From: an uncultured Brevibacillus sp.
Lineage (GTDB): Bacteria; Bacillota; Bacilli; Brevibacillales; Brevibacillaceae
Assembly: GCF_947502445.1 (NCBI RefSeq)
Contig: NZ_CANMZW010000039.1
Span: 1 to 59,314, forward strand
DNA length: 59,314 nucleotides
Direction of reading: 5' to 3'
Shown: piece after piece, positions 26,316 to 34,371 of the stretch
Layout of the letters: each line of letters begins with the position of its first letter
Position numbering within the stretch: the stretch's first letter is position 1
Made by a program: the position numbers and the translations under genes
The notes under the pieces: model-generated
Database searches by the model: none
The model's input: the letters and a program-made list of their open reading frames with translations, nothing else
Told to the model about the DNA's origin: nothing

Positions 26316-27343
26316 GCTATGTACAGATTGATCGCTTGAGTAAACGGTTCAAGGAGACCACTGTTTTGAACCAGGTTTCCCTCTCGATTGAAAAGGGCGA
26401 ATTGATTACGCTGCTCGGTCCGAGCGGATGCGGCAAAAGCACGCTTCTTCGCTGTATCGCCGGTTTGACAGAGGTAGAGGACGGGGGCAAAATCGTCGTA
26501 GGGGACACAAATATCACGCAGCTTGCGCCAAAGGCCAGGGAAGTCGGCATGGTGTTTCAATCCTACGCGTTGTTCCCCAATATGAACGTATACGGCAACA
26601 TTTGTTTTGGGCTGAAAATGAAGGGCGTGAAGAAAGAGGAATACAAGGAGCGAGTGGAGCGAATTATTGACCTGGTTGATCTGCGCGGCCGTGAGAATTC
26701 GTATCCACACCAGCTCTCAGGTGGTCAGCAGCAGCGTGTAGCTTTGGCGCGCTCACTCGTTGTCGAGCCTAAAATCCTGCTGCTGGACGAGCCGCTTAGT
26801 GCGCTCGATGCCAAAATTCGCAAGAGCTTGCAAACCGAGATCAGGCGGATTCAGCAGGAGCTCTCGATCACAACGGTATTCGTTACGCATGACCAGGAAG
26901 AGGCGTTGACGGTATCTGACCGCATTTTCGTAATGGATCATGGCAATATCGTACAGATCGGTACCCCGAAAGAGATTTACGCTCATCCTGCAAGTGAGTT
27001 TGTTGCCCGCTTTATTGGCAACTACAATGTACTGAAGCGAGCGGAGATGGTGCAGCTGGTTGGAGAAATAGTGATGGCAGGCGATGCTTTTGCCATTCGA
27101 CCTGAGGTCATTTCTCTCGTACCACGTGGCAATGAGGCATCCGCACAGTCAAAAAACGGCTGGTCCGTGGAGAGTGTTGTTCGCAGCATGACGTTAAAAG
27201 GAAACGTCATTCGTTATGAGGTAGAAACCAACCATCAAAAAATGCAAGTGGATGTGCTCAATACGTCTGACAATCACTGGATTCGCGTAGGGACACCTGT
27301 TTTCATGCGGATACCGGCTGAAGAGTGCATCCCGTTACAATAA
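26312..27343 (+). CDS. ABC transporter ATP-binding protein (PotA/FbpC type)
   Basis: A 343-residue ATPase. Walker A is GPSGCGKST, the signature LSGGQQQRVALARSL, Walker B ILLLDEPLSALD, and the switch VTHDQEEAL. The last 100 residues form a regulatory TOBE-like domain. This architecture is shared by iron, polyamine and aminoethylphosphonate importers. The start overlaps the permease stop (ATGA). Confidence 0.93.
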   Translation: MSYVQIDRLSKRFKETTVLNQVSLSIEKGELITLLGPSGCGKSTLLRCIAGLTEVEDGGKIVVGDTNITQLAPKAREVGMVFQSYALFPNMNVYGNICFGLKMKGVKKEEYKERVERIIDLVDLRGRENSYPHQLSGGQQQRVALARSLVVEPKILLLDEPLSALDAKIRKSLQTEIRRIQQELSITTVFVTHDQEEALTVSDRIFVMDHGNIVQIGTPKEIYAHPASEFVARFIGNYNVLKRAEMVQLVGEIVMAGDAFAIRPEVISLVPRGNEASAQSKNGWSVESVVRSMTLKGNVIRYEVETNHQKMQVDVLNTSDNHWIRVGTPVFMRIPAEECIPLQ

Positions 27344-27356
27344 GGGAGCGTATGGA

Positions 27357-28160
27357 ATGTCCATCTCGGCTGAAGAAAGAAAAAAAGCCATCATCGAAGA
27401 ACTGAATCTGTATGGAAAGGTAAAGGTGCTCTCTCTCGCTGAGCGGCTGGAAGTATCGAGTGAAACGATTCGCCGCGATCTGGATGCACTGGAGCAGGTA
27501 GGCAGATTAAAGCGAGTTTACGGTGGAGCAGTAAAGGAGAATTACGCAGAAGGGGAGCCGCCCTATCAAGAGCGACAGGACATCAATCTGGCAGCCAAGC
27601 GGGCGATTGGACAGCATGCTGCTGAGCTGTTAGCTGATGGGGAGACCGTCGTCATTGACACGGGTACGACCATGCTGGAATTTGCCCGCATGATTCAGGG
27701 GCGCAAGCGTCTTACTGTGCTGACGAATTCACTGCCTGTAGCCTCACTGCTTTCGGAGGCACTCAATCAGCATGTATTCACGGGCAAAGTCATCCTGCTC
27801 GGGGGAGAAGTGAACACCGAACAGCAATCGATCAGTGGCCCGTTGTGCGAGAAAATGCTGGAAACCTTCCATGTTGACAAGGCATTTATTTCGGTAGGTG
27901 GGATCTCCCTATCATCCGGGATCAGTGATTACGACATTAATGAGTCCATGATCTCCAAAACGATGGCACGGGTATCCAAAGCGGTTTTTGTCTTGGCGGA
28001 CCAGAGCAAAATCGGCGTGCAGGCATTTTGCAAAATCATTTCGCTGGATGCAGTCGATGTCATTATTTCCGACCATGAAAAGCCAGCGTCCTGGGAAAGC
28101 GAATTGGAGAGAAAAGGGGTAAGCTGGATGACGGTTGACACAAGGGAGGGGAAAGCGTGA
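27357..28160 (+). CDS. DeoR/GlpR-family transcriptional regulator
   Basis: A 267-residue repressor. The winged helix is LSLAERLEVSSETIRRDLDA at about 23-42. The C-terminal sensor domain (VIDTGTTMLEFARMI, ILLGGEVNTEQQSISG, FVLADQSKIGVQAF) belongs to the family that binds phosphorylated sugars. A phosphosugar effector fits an operon that imports and hydrolyses an organophosphate. It lies 13 bp after the ATPase gene and overlaps the next gene by four bases. Confidence 0.9.
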   Translation: MSISAEERKKAIIEELNLYGKVKVLSLAERLEVSSETIRRDLDALEQVGRLKRVYGGAVKENYAEGEPPYQERQDINLAAKRAIGQHAAELLADGETVVIDTGTTMLEFARMIQGRKRLTVLTNSLPVASLLSEALNQHVFTGKVILLGGEVNTEQQSISGPLCEKMLETFHVDKAFISVGGISLSSGISDYDINESMISKTMARVSKAVFVLADQSKIGVQAFCKIISLDAVDVIISDHEKPASWESELERKGVSWMTVDTREGKA

Positions 28161-29164
28161 AAGTAGATTATCACGTACATCTGGAGGAAGGTCCGTATTC
28201 CTTGCGCTGGTGGAATCGCACGGCAGAGGCACTGCTTCGTTTTCGCCAGCCTGCACGGGACAGACACACACGAGAATGGATGGAAGAGCTCGCGTCCTGG
28301 ATGCATGAGCGGATCAACCGAGGAGCGTACTCTCGTGAATGGCTCGACCTGTATCGTGTTCGCGCCAAAGAGCTGGGACTCTCCCATGTAGGGATTGTGG
28401 ATCATCTCTACCGCTTTAAGGAATTCAAGCCTTACTTTGAACAGCATATGCACCTGGAGGACGATGAGCTGGGATCCATGCAGCGCATCTGGCTGGATCA
28501 GGTTTGCACCGACTCAATTGAAGAGTTTGTCGACTTTATTTTGAAGCAGCAGCCGATCTGGGAAGCAGATGGAGTTGCACTAAAACTGGGGATTGAGGCT
28601 GATTATTTTTCGGGTGGCAAGGAAGTGCTTGCCCCAATGATCGATCGTTATCCCTGGAACCATGTGATTGGTTCCGTCCATTTTGTAAACGGCTGGGGCT
28701 TTGACAATCCCGAAACAAAAGAACGGTTTGAGGGGATTGATTTGCTTGCCCTATACGAGCAGCAGTTTCAAGTGGTGGAGGAAGCAATCGCATCTGGATT
28801 GTTTAACTTCGTGGCACACTTGGACAATTTGAAGGTGTTTGGCTACCGTCCTTCTGAACAAGAGCTTGTCCCTTATTACCAGCGTATCGCCCAGCTGTTA
28901 AAACAGCATGGGATAGCGACAGAAATCAATACGGGACTGTATTATCGTTATCCCGTCAAGGAAATGTGCCCGAGCTACAGCTTCCTGCAAATTTTGCGCG
29001 AGCATGACGTGCCAATCACAACTTCCTCTGACTCGCATTTTCCCGACGATTTGGGCAGCTACTTGGACGAGGCACGAGAAACCTTGCTTCAAGCAGGCTA
29101 CCATGAAATCGCGACATTTGAAAAACGAAAGCGAATATCCGTCGAGCTGTTGGACAGAAAATAA
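28157..29164 (+). CDS. PHP-domain phosphoesterase (histidinol-phosphatase-like)
   Basis: A 335-residue PHP hydrolase. Metal-binding segments appear in order: DYHVHLEEG, GIVDHLYRFKEF, SVHFVNGWGFD, VAHLDNLKVFG and SSDSHFPDDLG. HisK-type PHP proteins are mono- or diester phosphatases, and some act on cyclic phosphates. There is no histidine operon here; its place at the end of the ABC/DeoR operon suggests a catabolic phosphatase. GTG start with GGGAGGGG upstream and a 4-base overlap with the DeoR gene. Confidence 0.85.
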   Translation: MKVDYHVHLEEGPYSLRWWNRTAEALLRFRQPARDRHTREWMEELASWMHERINRGAYSREWLDLYRVRAKELGLSHVGIVDHLYRFKEFKPYFEQHMHLEDDELGSMQRIWLDQVCTDSIEEFVDFILKQQPIWEADGVALKLGIEADYFSGGKEVLAPMIDRYPWNHVIGSVHFVNGWGFDNPETKERFEGIDLLALYEQQFQVVEEAIASGLFNFVAHLDNLKVFGYRPSEQELVPYYQRIAQLLKQHGIATEINTGLYYRYPVKEMCPSYSFLQILREHDVPITTSSDSHFPDDLGSYLDEARETLLQAGYHEIATFEKRKRISVELLDRK

Positions 29165-29207
29165 AAAAACTGCCTGAGTCTGATTGATGAAGACTCGGCA
29201 GTTTTTT
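29164..29207. terminator. Bidirectional terminator of the ABC operon
   Basis: AAAAAACTGCC pairs with GGCAGTTTTTT, with an inner GAGTCT/AGACTC stem. It also ends the convergent CPBP gene. Confidence 0.9.
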
Positions 29208-29210
29208 GGT

Positions 29211-29960
29211 TTACGAAAGGATCGCGTGAAGCATCAGGTCTCCTGTCATATGAGCGATCATTGCGTATTCCAGTCCCTTTTTCCAGTACAGCCAGCCAAA
29301 CACGATGCCGCCAATTGAATTCAAAAGAATTGCGCGAATGACAAGCAGCGATGTCAGCTCGCCAAAAGCCTGAATAGTTGCAGGGAGATGGCCCAAGCCG
29401 AAGAGCACGCTCGTGAGTAGAATCGCTACGATGAACATCCAGCTGCTCGTTTTTTTGCCAAACAGGCGATAAAATAGCCAAACGAACAAGGTCATTAGCC
29501 CCAACCGCAGCAGCAATTCTTCCACAATGCCCCCATAAAAAATGGTCGTAAGTCCGAGCCAGCGAGAAGACACGGGAGCCTGAAGCTGGGCAAGCTGAGG
29601 GATGCTTGGCACAAAGAAAAGCCGATCGAGTGAAGAGATAGCCAAAGAGACGATGATACCTCCAAAAATCGCAAGGATCACAGTACGCTTTGCAAAACCT
29701 TCGTGCTTTTGGCGATATGCCCAGCCTTTCCACAGATTTAGCTGCGAGCCGACTGAGGAGGATAGGCGAATCCCGAGATAGCTCAAAAGCAAGGTGATGA
29801 GCGCTGTTTGAATGGCAGAGCTAGCAAAAAGAACGGCTGGATGGACGGGAGCCGCTTCAGGAAGCGGTATGATTTGCAGCTGATAGGGAATCATGATCAG
29901 GCTAGCCAGAAAAGAAATCGCGGCAAAAATCAACGCAAGGCGAAGAGGTCTTTCTTTCAT
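29211..29960 (-). CDS. CPBP-family intramembrane metalloprotease
   Basis: A 249-residue membrane protein with about seven segments and the CPBP/Abi signature: EELLLRLG (the EExxxR motif), then LGHLPA and HMTGD histidine motifs. The family includes CAAX prenyl proteases and bacteriocin self-immunity proteins. The ATG at 29960 follows GGTGGAG by six bases; the GTG at 29972 lies within that site. It is the last gene of the sigY operon, next to yxlD. In Bacillus subtilis that position holds ABC transporter genes, so this gene may be the functional output of SigY here. Confidence 0.85.
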   Translation of the reverse strand: MKERPLRLALIFAAISFLASLIMIPYQLQIIPLPEAAPVHPAVLFASSAIQTALITLLLSYLGIRLSSSVGSQLNLWKGWAYRQKHEGFAKRTVILAIFGGIIVSLAISSLDRLFFVPSIPQLAQLQAPVSSRWLGLTTIFYGGIVEELLLRLGLMTLFVWLFYRLFGKKTSSWMFIVAILLTSVLFGLGHLPATIQAFGELTSLLVIRAILLNSIGGIVFGWLYWKKGLEYAMIAHMTGDLMLHAILS

Positions 29961-29961
29961 T

Positions 29962-30168
29962 TCATACTCCACCCTTTTTCCATACTTTTCGTACGACTAG
30001 CAAATACACGAGCAGCGGAGTCGGGATACTCGTTAATCCCCATAACCCCCAAAGCCAAGGAAAACGGCTTCTTTTTTTCGCATCCAAAAACAGCCAGGTT
30101 CCCTGAATTGCAGCAAGACTCAATAAAGTGAAAAGCAGCCACAGTGGAAGCTCATGGGGTTGTGTCAT
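29962..30168 (-). CDS. yxlD: YxlD-like negative regulator of SigY
   Basis: A 68-residue protein with two membrane segments, WLLFTLLSLAAIQGTWLFL and a C-terminal PLLVYLLVVRKVW. Its length, topology and place (third in the operon) match YxlD of Bacillus subtilis, which acts with YxlC as an anti-sigma factor for SigY. It overlaps the stop of the preceding gene by about 17 bases. Confidence 0.75.
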   Translation of the reverse strand: MTQPHELPLWLLFTLLSLAAIQGTWLFLDAKKRSRFPWLWGLWGLTSIPTPLLVYLLVVRKVWKKGGV

Positions 30169-30478
30169 GGTTACCTACCCACCTTTTAGCAAGGATGAGA
30201 ACAAGCGCGAGAAAGGACAGTCCTTGAACAAGGAAGTAAATAATCAGCGCTTGAGATTGAATGAAGTAAAGCATGGAAAGCACGACAAGAGCAACACACC
30301 AGAAAGCGAGCAGCTCATAGCGAATGCGTTTTTTTGTGCGTTTGGTTGTTTCCGAAACGATGCTCTGGAAAAAAGCAGGGTCGGGAGTGGCAGAAGGAAA
30401 GAGCTCATCCAGCTCATCCAGACCCTCTCGCATCTTCTGATACAACTGGTCGTTGTCTTCATCCGGATGTTTGTTCAT
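30152..30478 (-). CDS. yxlC: YxlC-like anti-sigma factor
   Basis: A 108-residue protein with an acidic cytosolic N-terminus (HPDEDNDQLYQKMREGLDEL) and two membrane segments in the C-terminal half. This is the size and layout of YxlC, the SigY antagonist. It overlaps the sigma factor gene by 20 bases and yxlD by 17, as expected for a translationally coupled regulatory set. Confidence 0.8.
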   Translation of the reverse strand: MNKHPDEDNDQLYQKMREGLDELDELFPSATPDPAFFQSIVSETTKRTKKRIRYELLAFWCVALVVLSMLYFIQSQALIIYFLVQGLSFLALVLILAKRWVGNHDTTP

Positions 30479-30995
30479 CGTCCAACCATTCCTTTCTCAA
30501 TTGATTGCTGGCATGATGCACGCGGGACTTGACCGTTCCTTCGCGAATATGCAGAATGTCCGCGATCTCCGCATAGGTGTACCCGTAATAATGCTTCAAA
30601 ATAAGCGGAATGCGATACTCCTCCGATAATGTCAGGAGAGCTTCAAGGAACTCAGGCCAGTCTCGATTTAGATTGCCCGCAGCCCATTTCATTTTGGAGA
30701 GGGCTTTTTGTTTTTCTGTCCATCTTTTTTCCGTGTCTTTCTTGCGTAGAAAATCGATATATAGGCGGGAACCGATCGTAATGAGCCAGCTGGAAAAAGC
30801 AGATCGGCCGTCATACGAAGTGATTTTCTCGATCGCTTTGATCAAGGTCTCTTGTGTCAAATCCTCGGCCAAGTATGGATTTACCGTGATTTTAAGCAGA
30901 TAGCTCTTTAAAAAGGCGTAATGCTTTTGCAATAGCTCAGACAATGCCTGCTGGTTTCCTTTTTGGGCTTGTTTGATCAGGTCGCGTTCATCCAT
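30459..30995 (-). CDS. sigY: ECF-type sigma factor SigY
   Basis: A 178-residue sigma-70 family factor, the same length as Bacillus subtilis SigY. Region 2 is NPYLAEDLTQETLIKAIEKI and FSSWLITIGSRLYIDFLRKK; region 4 is YGYTYAEIADILHIREGTVK and SRVHHASNQL. ATG 30995 follows AGAGGAG by 11 bases; the longer frame begins inside the leader. It directs its own transcription in Bacillus through TGAACG-type promoters, and one is present upstream. The genes yxlC, yxlD and a CPBP protease follow. Confidence 0.88.
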   Translation of the reverse strand: MDERDLIKQAQKGNQQALSELLQKHYAFLKSYLLKITVNPYLAEDLTQETLIKAIEKITSYDGRSAFSSWLITIGSRLYIDFLRKKDTEKRWTEKQKALSKMKWAAGNLNRDWPEFLEALLTLSEEYRIPLILKHYYGYTYAEIADILHIREGTVKSRVHHASNQLRKEWLDDEQTSG

Positions 30996-31031
30996 AGACG
31001 ATGGAGCTCCTCTCGACGCATTCAACCTTAT

Positions 31032-31057
31032 TACGATTAGCTTACCTCAATCGTTCA
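31032..31057 (-). promoter_or_regulatory. SigY-type autoregulatory promoter
   Basis: On the minus strand: TGAACG, 16 bp, CGTA. This resembles the autoregulated sigY promoter of Bacillus subtilis, as I recall its -35 TGAACG and -10 CGT elements. The predicted start lies about 30 bases before the sigY ATG. Confidence 0.6.
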
Positions 31058-31242
31058 CTTAGGCATGTAATATTTTTTTCGAAAGAACATCCGAAATGTT
31101 TAGACAATTAAATGTATAATAAAAACAAAAAGCAACTAAAAAATGGGAAAACAAACTAATTGATGTGGAATTGGTATTGTCTTAACCGGAAGTCAGCTTG
31201 GAAGGGGAGAATGGATTAGAAACAAAAGGGGGAGGGTTCTGG

Positions 31243-31308
31243 ATGAAAAAATGGGTTAGCACAATCGTAGTGGGTGTACTGTCAGTTGGGCTTTTAGACA
31301 GGCTTTAG
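31243..31308 (+). pseudogene. Truncated gene encoding only a signal peptide
   Basis: After a very strong binding site (GGGGGAGGG) an ATG starts MKKWVSTIVVGVLSVGLLDRL, then a stop. It has the shape of a signal peptide: two lysines, a hydrophobic core and a late break. The mature protein is missing. The likely cause is deletion of the gene body, fusing its start to the region before the truncated EamA gene. Region 31058-31242 upstream is AT-rich and I see no gene there. Confidence 0.55.
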
Positions 31309-31364
31309 GTGTGGTCGATTTAGACTGCACCTTTTGCCATTTATAAAAAGAGAGCTGGGAGAGT

Positions 31365-31739
31365 ATGTCCACCACCATTTTACTGATTCTGTTATTTGCA
31401 GCGGTATGCCATGCGATTTGGAATGCCCTGTCCAAGAAGATCGAGGAACGAGACGCCTTTTTTACCCTGATTTTAGGGGCATCAGTCATTTTGTACTTTC
31501 CACTTGCCGTATACCTGTGGCATACACTGGTGGGAGGACTCTTCGTTTTCGTATCCAATTCGCTGGCTGTGTACGCCATGCAAACGACGCCGGTAACTTA
31601 TGTCGCCTCTGTGCGTGAAATCAGCATTGTGTTTGCGACCATTATTGGGGTGATCTGGCTGACGGAAAAGGTCGGGGTCGTCAAATGGGTGTCCATCGGG
31701 ATGATTTTGGCTGGGGTCGTGATTATTAAGCTGAGTTAG
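31365..31739 (+). pseudogene. EamA/DMT-family transporter with in-frame internal deletion
   Basis: The 124 codons start like a DMT transporter (MSTTILLILLFAAVCHAIWN, LSKKIEERDAFFTLILGASV) and end like one (QTTPVTYVASVREISIVFAT, VVKWVSIGMILAGVVIIKLS). The family normally has about 280 residues and ten membrane segments; here the middle five or six are absent. The join is around VYLW|HTLVGG and keeps the frame. A four-to-five segment product could still be made, so it might act as a small drug-resistance-like protein, but a deletion product is more likely. Confidence 0.75.
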
Positions 31740-31746
31740 TCGTAGT

Positions 31747-31770
31747 CTAGGACATTATTTTTCGTCCTAG
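31747..31770 (+). terminator. Hairpin after the EamA remnant
   Basis: CTAGGAC and GTCCTAG form a perfect 7-bp stem with a T-rich loop. No T-run follows, so function is uncertain. Confidence 0.35.
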
Positions 31771-31855
31771 GTTACCGCTGTTTACTAGGCGGAAAGCCGT
31801 TTCAACCCTGTTTCGTTTCTCATACGATACAAGAATACAGGGGAGGTGAGCTTCT

Positions 31856-32254
31856 ATGGCAAATAACAGAACGCTTTGTGAGCAATTTTCAAAGATACTA
31901 AGGGGCAGGCCTAGCTTTGCTGGCGGAAAGTGCGTAGCAACCATAAGCCGAGATGAAATAAAAGCAGTCATTTTAGGGAAAAGATTTCGAGTAACGTCTT
32001 CTTTTTCATTCGAATCCGTAAATAGGAAAACAGGCAGAGGACTTTGTCTGGCGCGAGCAGCATTCTTGCAAAAAGAAGTGAATCGATTTATTTCGGCCAT
32101 AAGAAAACAAGGGATAAAGGTGTCCTCTGTTCGTAACGAATGGCTCTTCGATCAGCCTCGATTGATCTATATAAATATAGAAGCTGTTGATCGACCTCTC
32201 GCTTTTGCTAGAAAAGTCAGGCGAGCTTTGGATGCGATAGGTCGCTTCTCTTAA
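31856..32254 (+). CDS. DUF1259 domain protein
   Basis: A 132-residue single-domain protein matching DUF1259 (LppY/LpqO-like): LCEQFSKILRGRPSFAGGKC, SFSFESVNRKTGRG, KEVNRFISAIRKQGIKVSSV, NEWLFDQPRLIYINIEAV. No signal peptide or membrane segment. Function unknown. The start follows GGGGAGGTG by eight bases. A long bidirectional terminator begins at its stop codon. Confidence 0.82.
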   Translation: MANNRTLCEQFSKILRGRPSFAGGKCVATISRDEIKAVILGKRFRVTSSFSFESVNRKTGRGLCLARAAFLQKEVNRFISAIRKQGIKVSSVRNEWLFDQPRLIYINIEAVDRPLAFARKVRRALDAIGRFS

Positions 32255-32307
32255 AAACCGGAAGGACTCGTAAGCGTACAGCGCTACGAAGTCATTCCGG
32301 TTTTTTT
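32253..32307. terminator. Long bidirectional terminator
   Basis: AAAAACCGGAA pairs with TTCCGGTTTTTTT, with inner paired blocks, between the DUF1259 gene and the convergent DUF92 gene. Confidence 0.85.
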
Positions 32308-32312
32308 GCATG

Positions 32313-33146
32313 TCAGGCTAGACCGAGTACCAGTGCCAGCAAGACGGCTGACGCGCCGCCTGCAAGTGAGCCTGTAACATTGACGGCATCGTTGTTCCAG
32401 CCGGAGCGGCCACGTATCTGGATGGCTGGCATTCCGCAATGGCGGGCTTGCTCGATTTCACGACCGCAGGTGCCACAACGGTACATTTGCTGCCAAGTCG
32501 CACCGATCCAGGAATCTGCAAGCGACCCAATAATGCCTGCCAGGCCCGCTATTGCAATCCAAGCTGCTGGTCTGAGTGCCGTTGCGACTGCATCAGGTGC
32601 TGGAAGGCTGGACACCGATAGCAACAACCACGCTACGGCACCGATAAAAAGTCCCCCTGCCAGTGATGCGCCCATGCCAAGGCCAGAAACTCCTCCGGAC
32701 GTACCAGGCTGAACGCGCTGACCCGTTTTGATTGATCTCGGCGGAGTCCGGCTCAAGCCGCCGATTTCTGTTGCCCAGGTATCGGCTGTGACTGCAGCCA
32801 TAACACCGAGGAAGGCGTACCACCAAATAGGATGTGGAAACGACCAATTTATCGTACATAACAGTAGCCCCAGTCCACCGTTTGCGAGCACCTGGCCGGC
32901 ATCGCGCCTCCCGGTTTTCTCATAACCACTCTCTGCCTCTTCCTTTGCATGCTTTTTCCACTTGGACAAAAGGCTCGACGAGATAAAAAAGGCGATAAGG
33001 GAGCCAAACCAGACCGCGCTTCCGAGCGCGTACATCACTGTGCCCAGCATCATCGCCGCTAAAAAACCGGAGACGGACAACGACCGCTTTACATATGCCG
33101 CCCCCGCAATACTGGTACTGCAGGCAAGACCTATTAACCACTCCAC
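32313..33146 (-). CDS. DUF92-family membrane protein
   Basis: A 277-residue integral membrane protein of the DUF92/VTE6 family. Conserved segments are TADTWATEIGGLSRTPPRSI, GTSGGVSGLGMGASLAGG and SLADSWIGATWQQMYRC. Plant VTE6 phosphorylates phytyl phosphate; bacterial members are thought to be CTP-dependent polyprenol kinases, but this is unproven. GTG start after AAGGGGGCAATG. It is transcribed alone. Confidence 0.85.
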   Translation of the reverse strand: MEWLIGLACSTSIAGAAYVKRSLSVSGFLAAMMLGTVMYALGSAVWFGSLIAFFISSSLLSKWKKHAKEEAESGYEKTGRRDAGQVLANGGLGLLLCTINWSFPHPIWWYAFLGVMAAVTADTWATEIGGLSRTPPRSIKTGQRVQPGTSGGVSGLGMGASLAGGLFIGAVAWLLLSVSSLPAPDAVATALRPAAWIAIAGLAGIIGSLADSWIGATWQQMYRCGTCGREIEQARHCGMPAIQIRGRSGWNNDAVNVTGSLAGGASAVLLALVLGLA

Positions 33147-33375
33147 CGCACATTGCCCCCTTCACTTGGACCTATTATAGCGCAATCCAATAGGCTTTCG
33201 AAAAAGAGTAAGCTGTGCTCAAAAAAGGAGCGAAGGAATTTGGGATTGGATGTTGGCTCATCTCAGTTTCTATGAAAATGATGAAAGTATAATTATGGAT
33301 TTTTGTGATACAATTGAAAATGAAATGAAACTTTTGGAAAATGGTTCACACCGAGCGGAAAGGAAATGACTATCT

Positions 33376-34164
33376 ATGACACTACAAAGTACATTGTCCC
33401 CAAAGCAATCAGGCGACAAAGATATGGAATATAACCTTTTTACATTGAAAGAGCATCCTGAAATGGCTAGTGATTTTGACGCTATGAATGAAGCGGGCTG
33501 GCCGACGTTTATGTTATATGATGAAGTGGCGATCCAGTATTATTCTCAGGTGGTCGAGATCTTCCCCCAATTCCAATTTTGTATCGCAGATGAAAGCGGG
33601 ACTGTAATGGCTTGCTGCAATTCTGTACCGTTTTATTGGGATGGTACTGAGGAGGGACTGCCAGCCGGTTGGGATCACGTATTTATGAAGAGCATAGAGG
33701 ATTACCATCAGGGCAGAGTGCCAAACACGGTATCAGCTCTTGCTATCGTGATCCATCCCTCTTATCGTGGGAAGGGAATCAGCGGCATTATGCTAGACGC
33801 ATTAAAAGGTATAGTAAAAAGTCACTCGATCGAACAGCTGGTTGCACCGGTAAGACCTTCTTCGAAATCGAAATACCCGTTGATTCCCATGGACAAATAC
33901 GTGCATTGGCAAAATGACAAAGGAGATTCATTTGATCCATGGATACGGACTCACTTGCGAGCCGGGGCTAAAATAGTCAAGCTTGCTCCAGAATCGATGA
34001 AAATTAACGGAACGGTTGCAGACTGGGAAAGCTGGACAAATATGAAGTTTCCTGAGTCAGGGACTTATATAGTGCCAGGTGCACTGGTTCCAGTTACTAT
34101 CGATGTGGAGAAGAATGAAGGGCGTTATGTTGAACCCAATGTTTGGATACAGCATTTCCTTTAA
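33376..34164 (+). CDS. GNAT-family acetyltransferase (long form)
   Basis: A 262-residue protein with a GNAT core at about 60-165. Motif A is AIVIHPSYRGKGISGIMLDA; a C-terminal tail of about 90 residues, including FPESGTYIVPGALVPVTIDV, is family-specific. Substrate unknown. ATG follows AAAGGAAATGAC. A terminator-like hairpin follows at 34200. Confidence 0.8.
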   Translation: MTLQSTLSPKQSGDKDMEYNLFTLKEHPEMASDFDAMNEAGWPTFMLYDEVAIQYYSQVVEIFPQFQFCIADESGTVMACCNSVPFYWDGTEEGLPAGWDHVFMKSIEDYHQGRVPNTVSALAIVIHPSYRGKGISGIMLDALKGIVKSHSIEQLVAPVRPSSKSKYPLIPMDKYVHWQNDKGDSFDPWIRTHLRAGAKIVKLAPESMKINGTVADWESWTNMKFPESGTYIVPGALVPVTIDVEKNEGRYVEPNVWIQHFL

Positions 34165-34199
34165 TTCGATCAGGTGATTTTTGAGCATAAAATCAGTTG

Positions 34200-34245
34200 G
34201 GCGCTAGTCTGCAATCATTTGGATTGCGTGACAAGCGCCTATTAT
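34200..34245 (+). terminator. Terminator after the long GNAT gene
   Basis: GGCGCT pairs with AGCGCC and an inner GCAATC with GATTGC, followed by TATTATTATT. Internal loops weaken it. Confidence 0.5.
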
Positions 34246-34305
34246 TATTGGTTTGATCATCGTCGCGCTTGCACAGGACGCCTGTTCCTGCGAGAAATAG
34301 AGCTC

Positions 34306-34337
34306 TTGACTTTACACTTAACTGGAGAGTGTACAAT
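34306..34337 (+). promoter_or_regulatory. MerR-type promoter/operator
   Basis: TTGACT and TACAAT are separated by about 20 bp, longer than the normal 17. The spacer holds TACACT-N9-AGTGTA, a perfect 6-bp palindrome. MerR-family activators bind such a site and twist the DNA to correct the spacing. Confidence 0.75.
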
Positions 34338-34371
34338 CTAAACGACAAAATGAGAATGGAGGGTGAAAACA

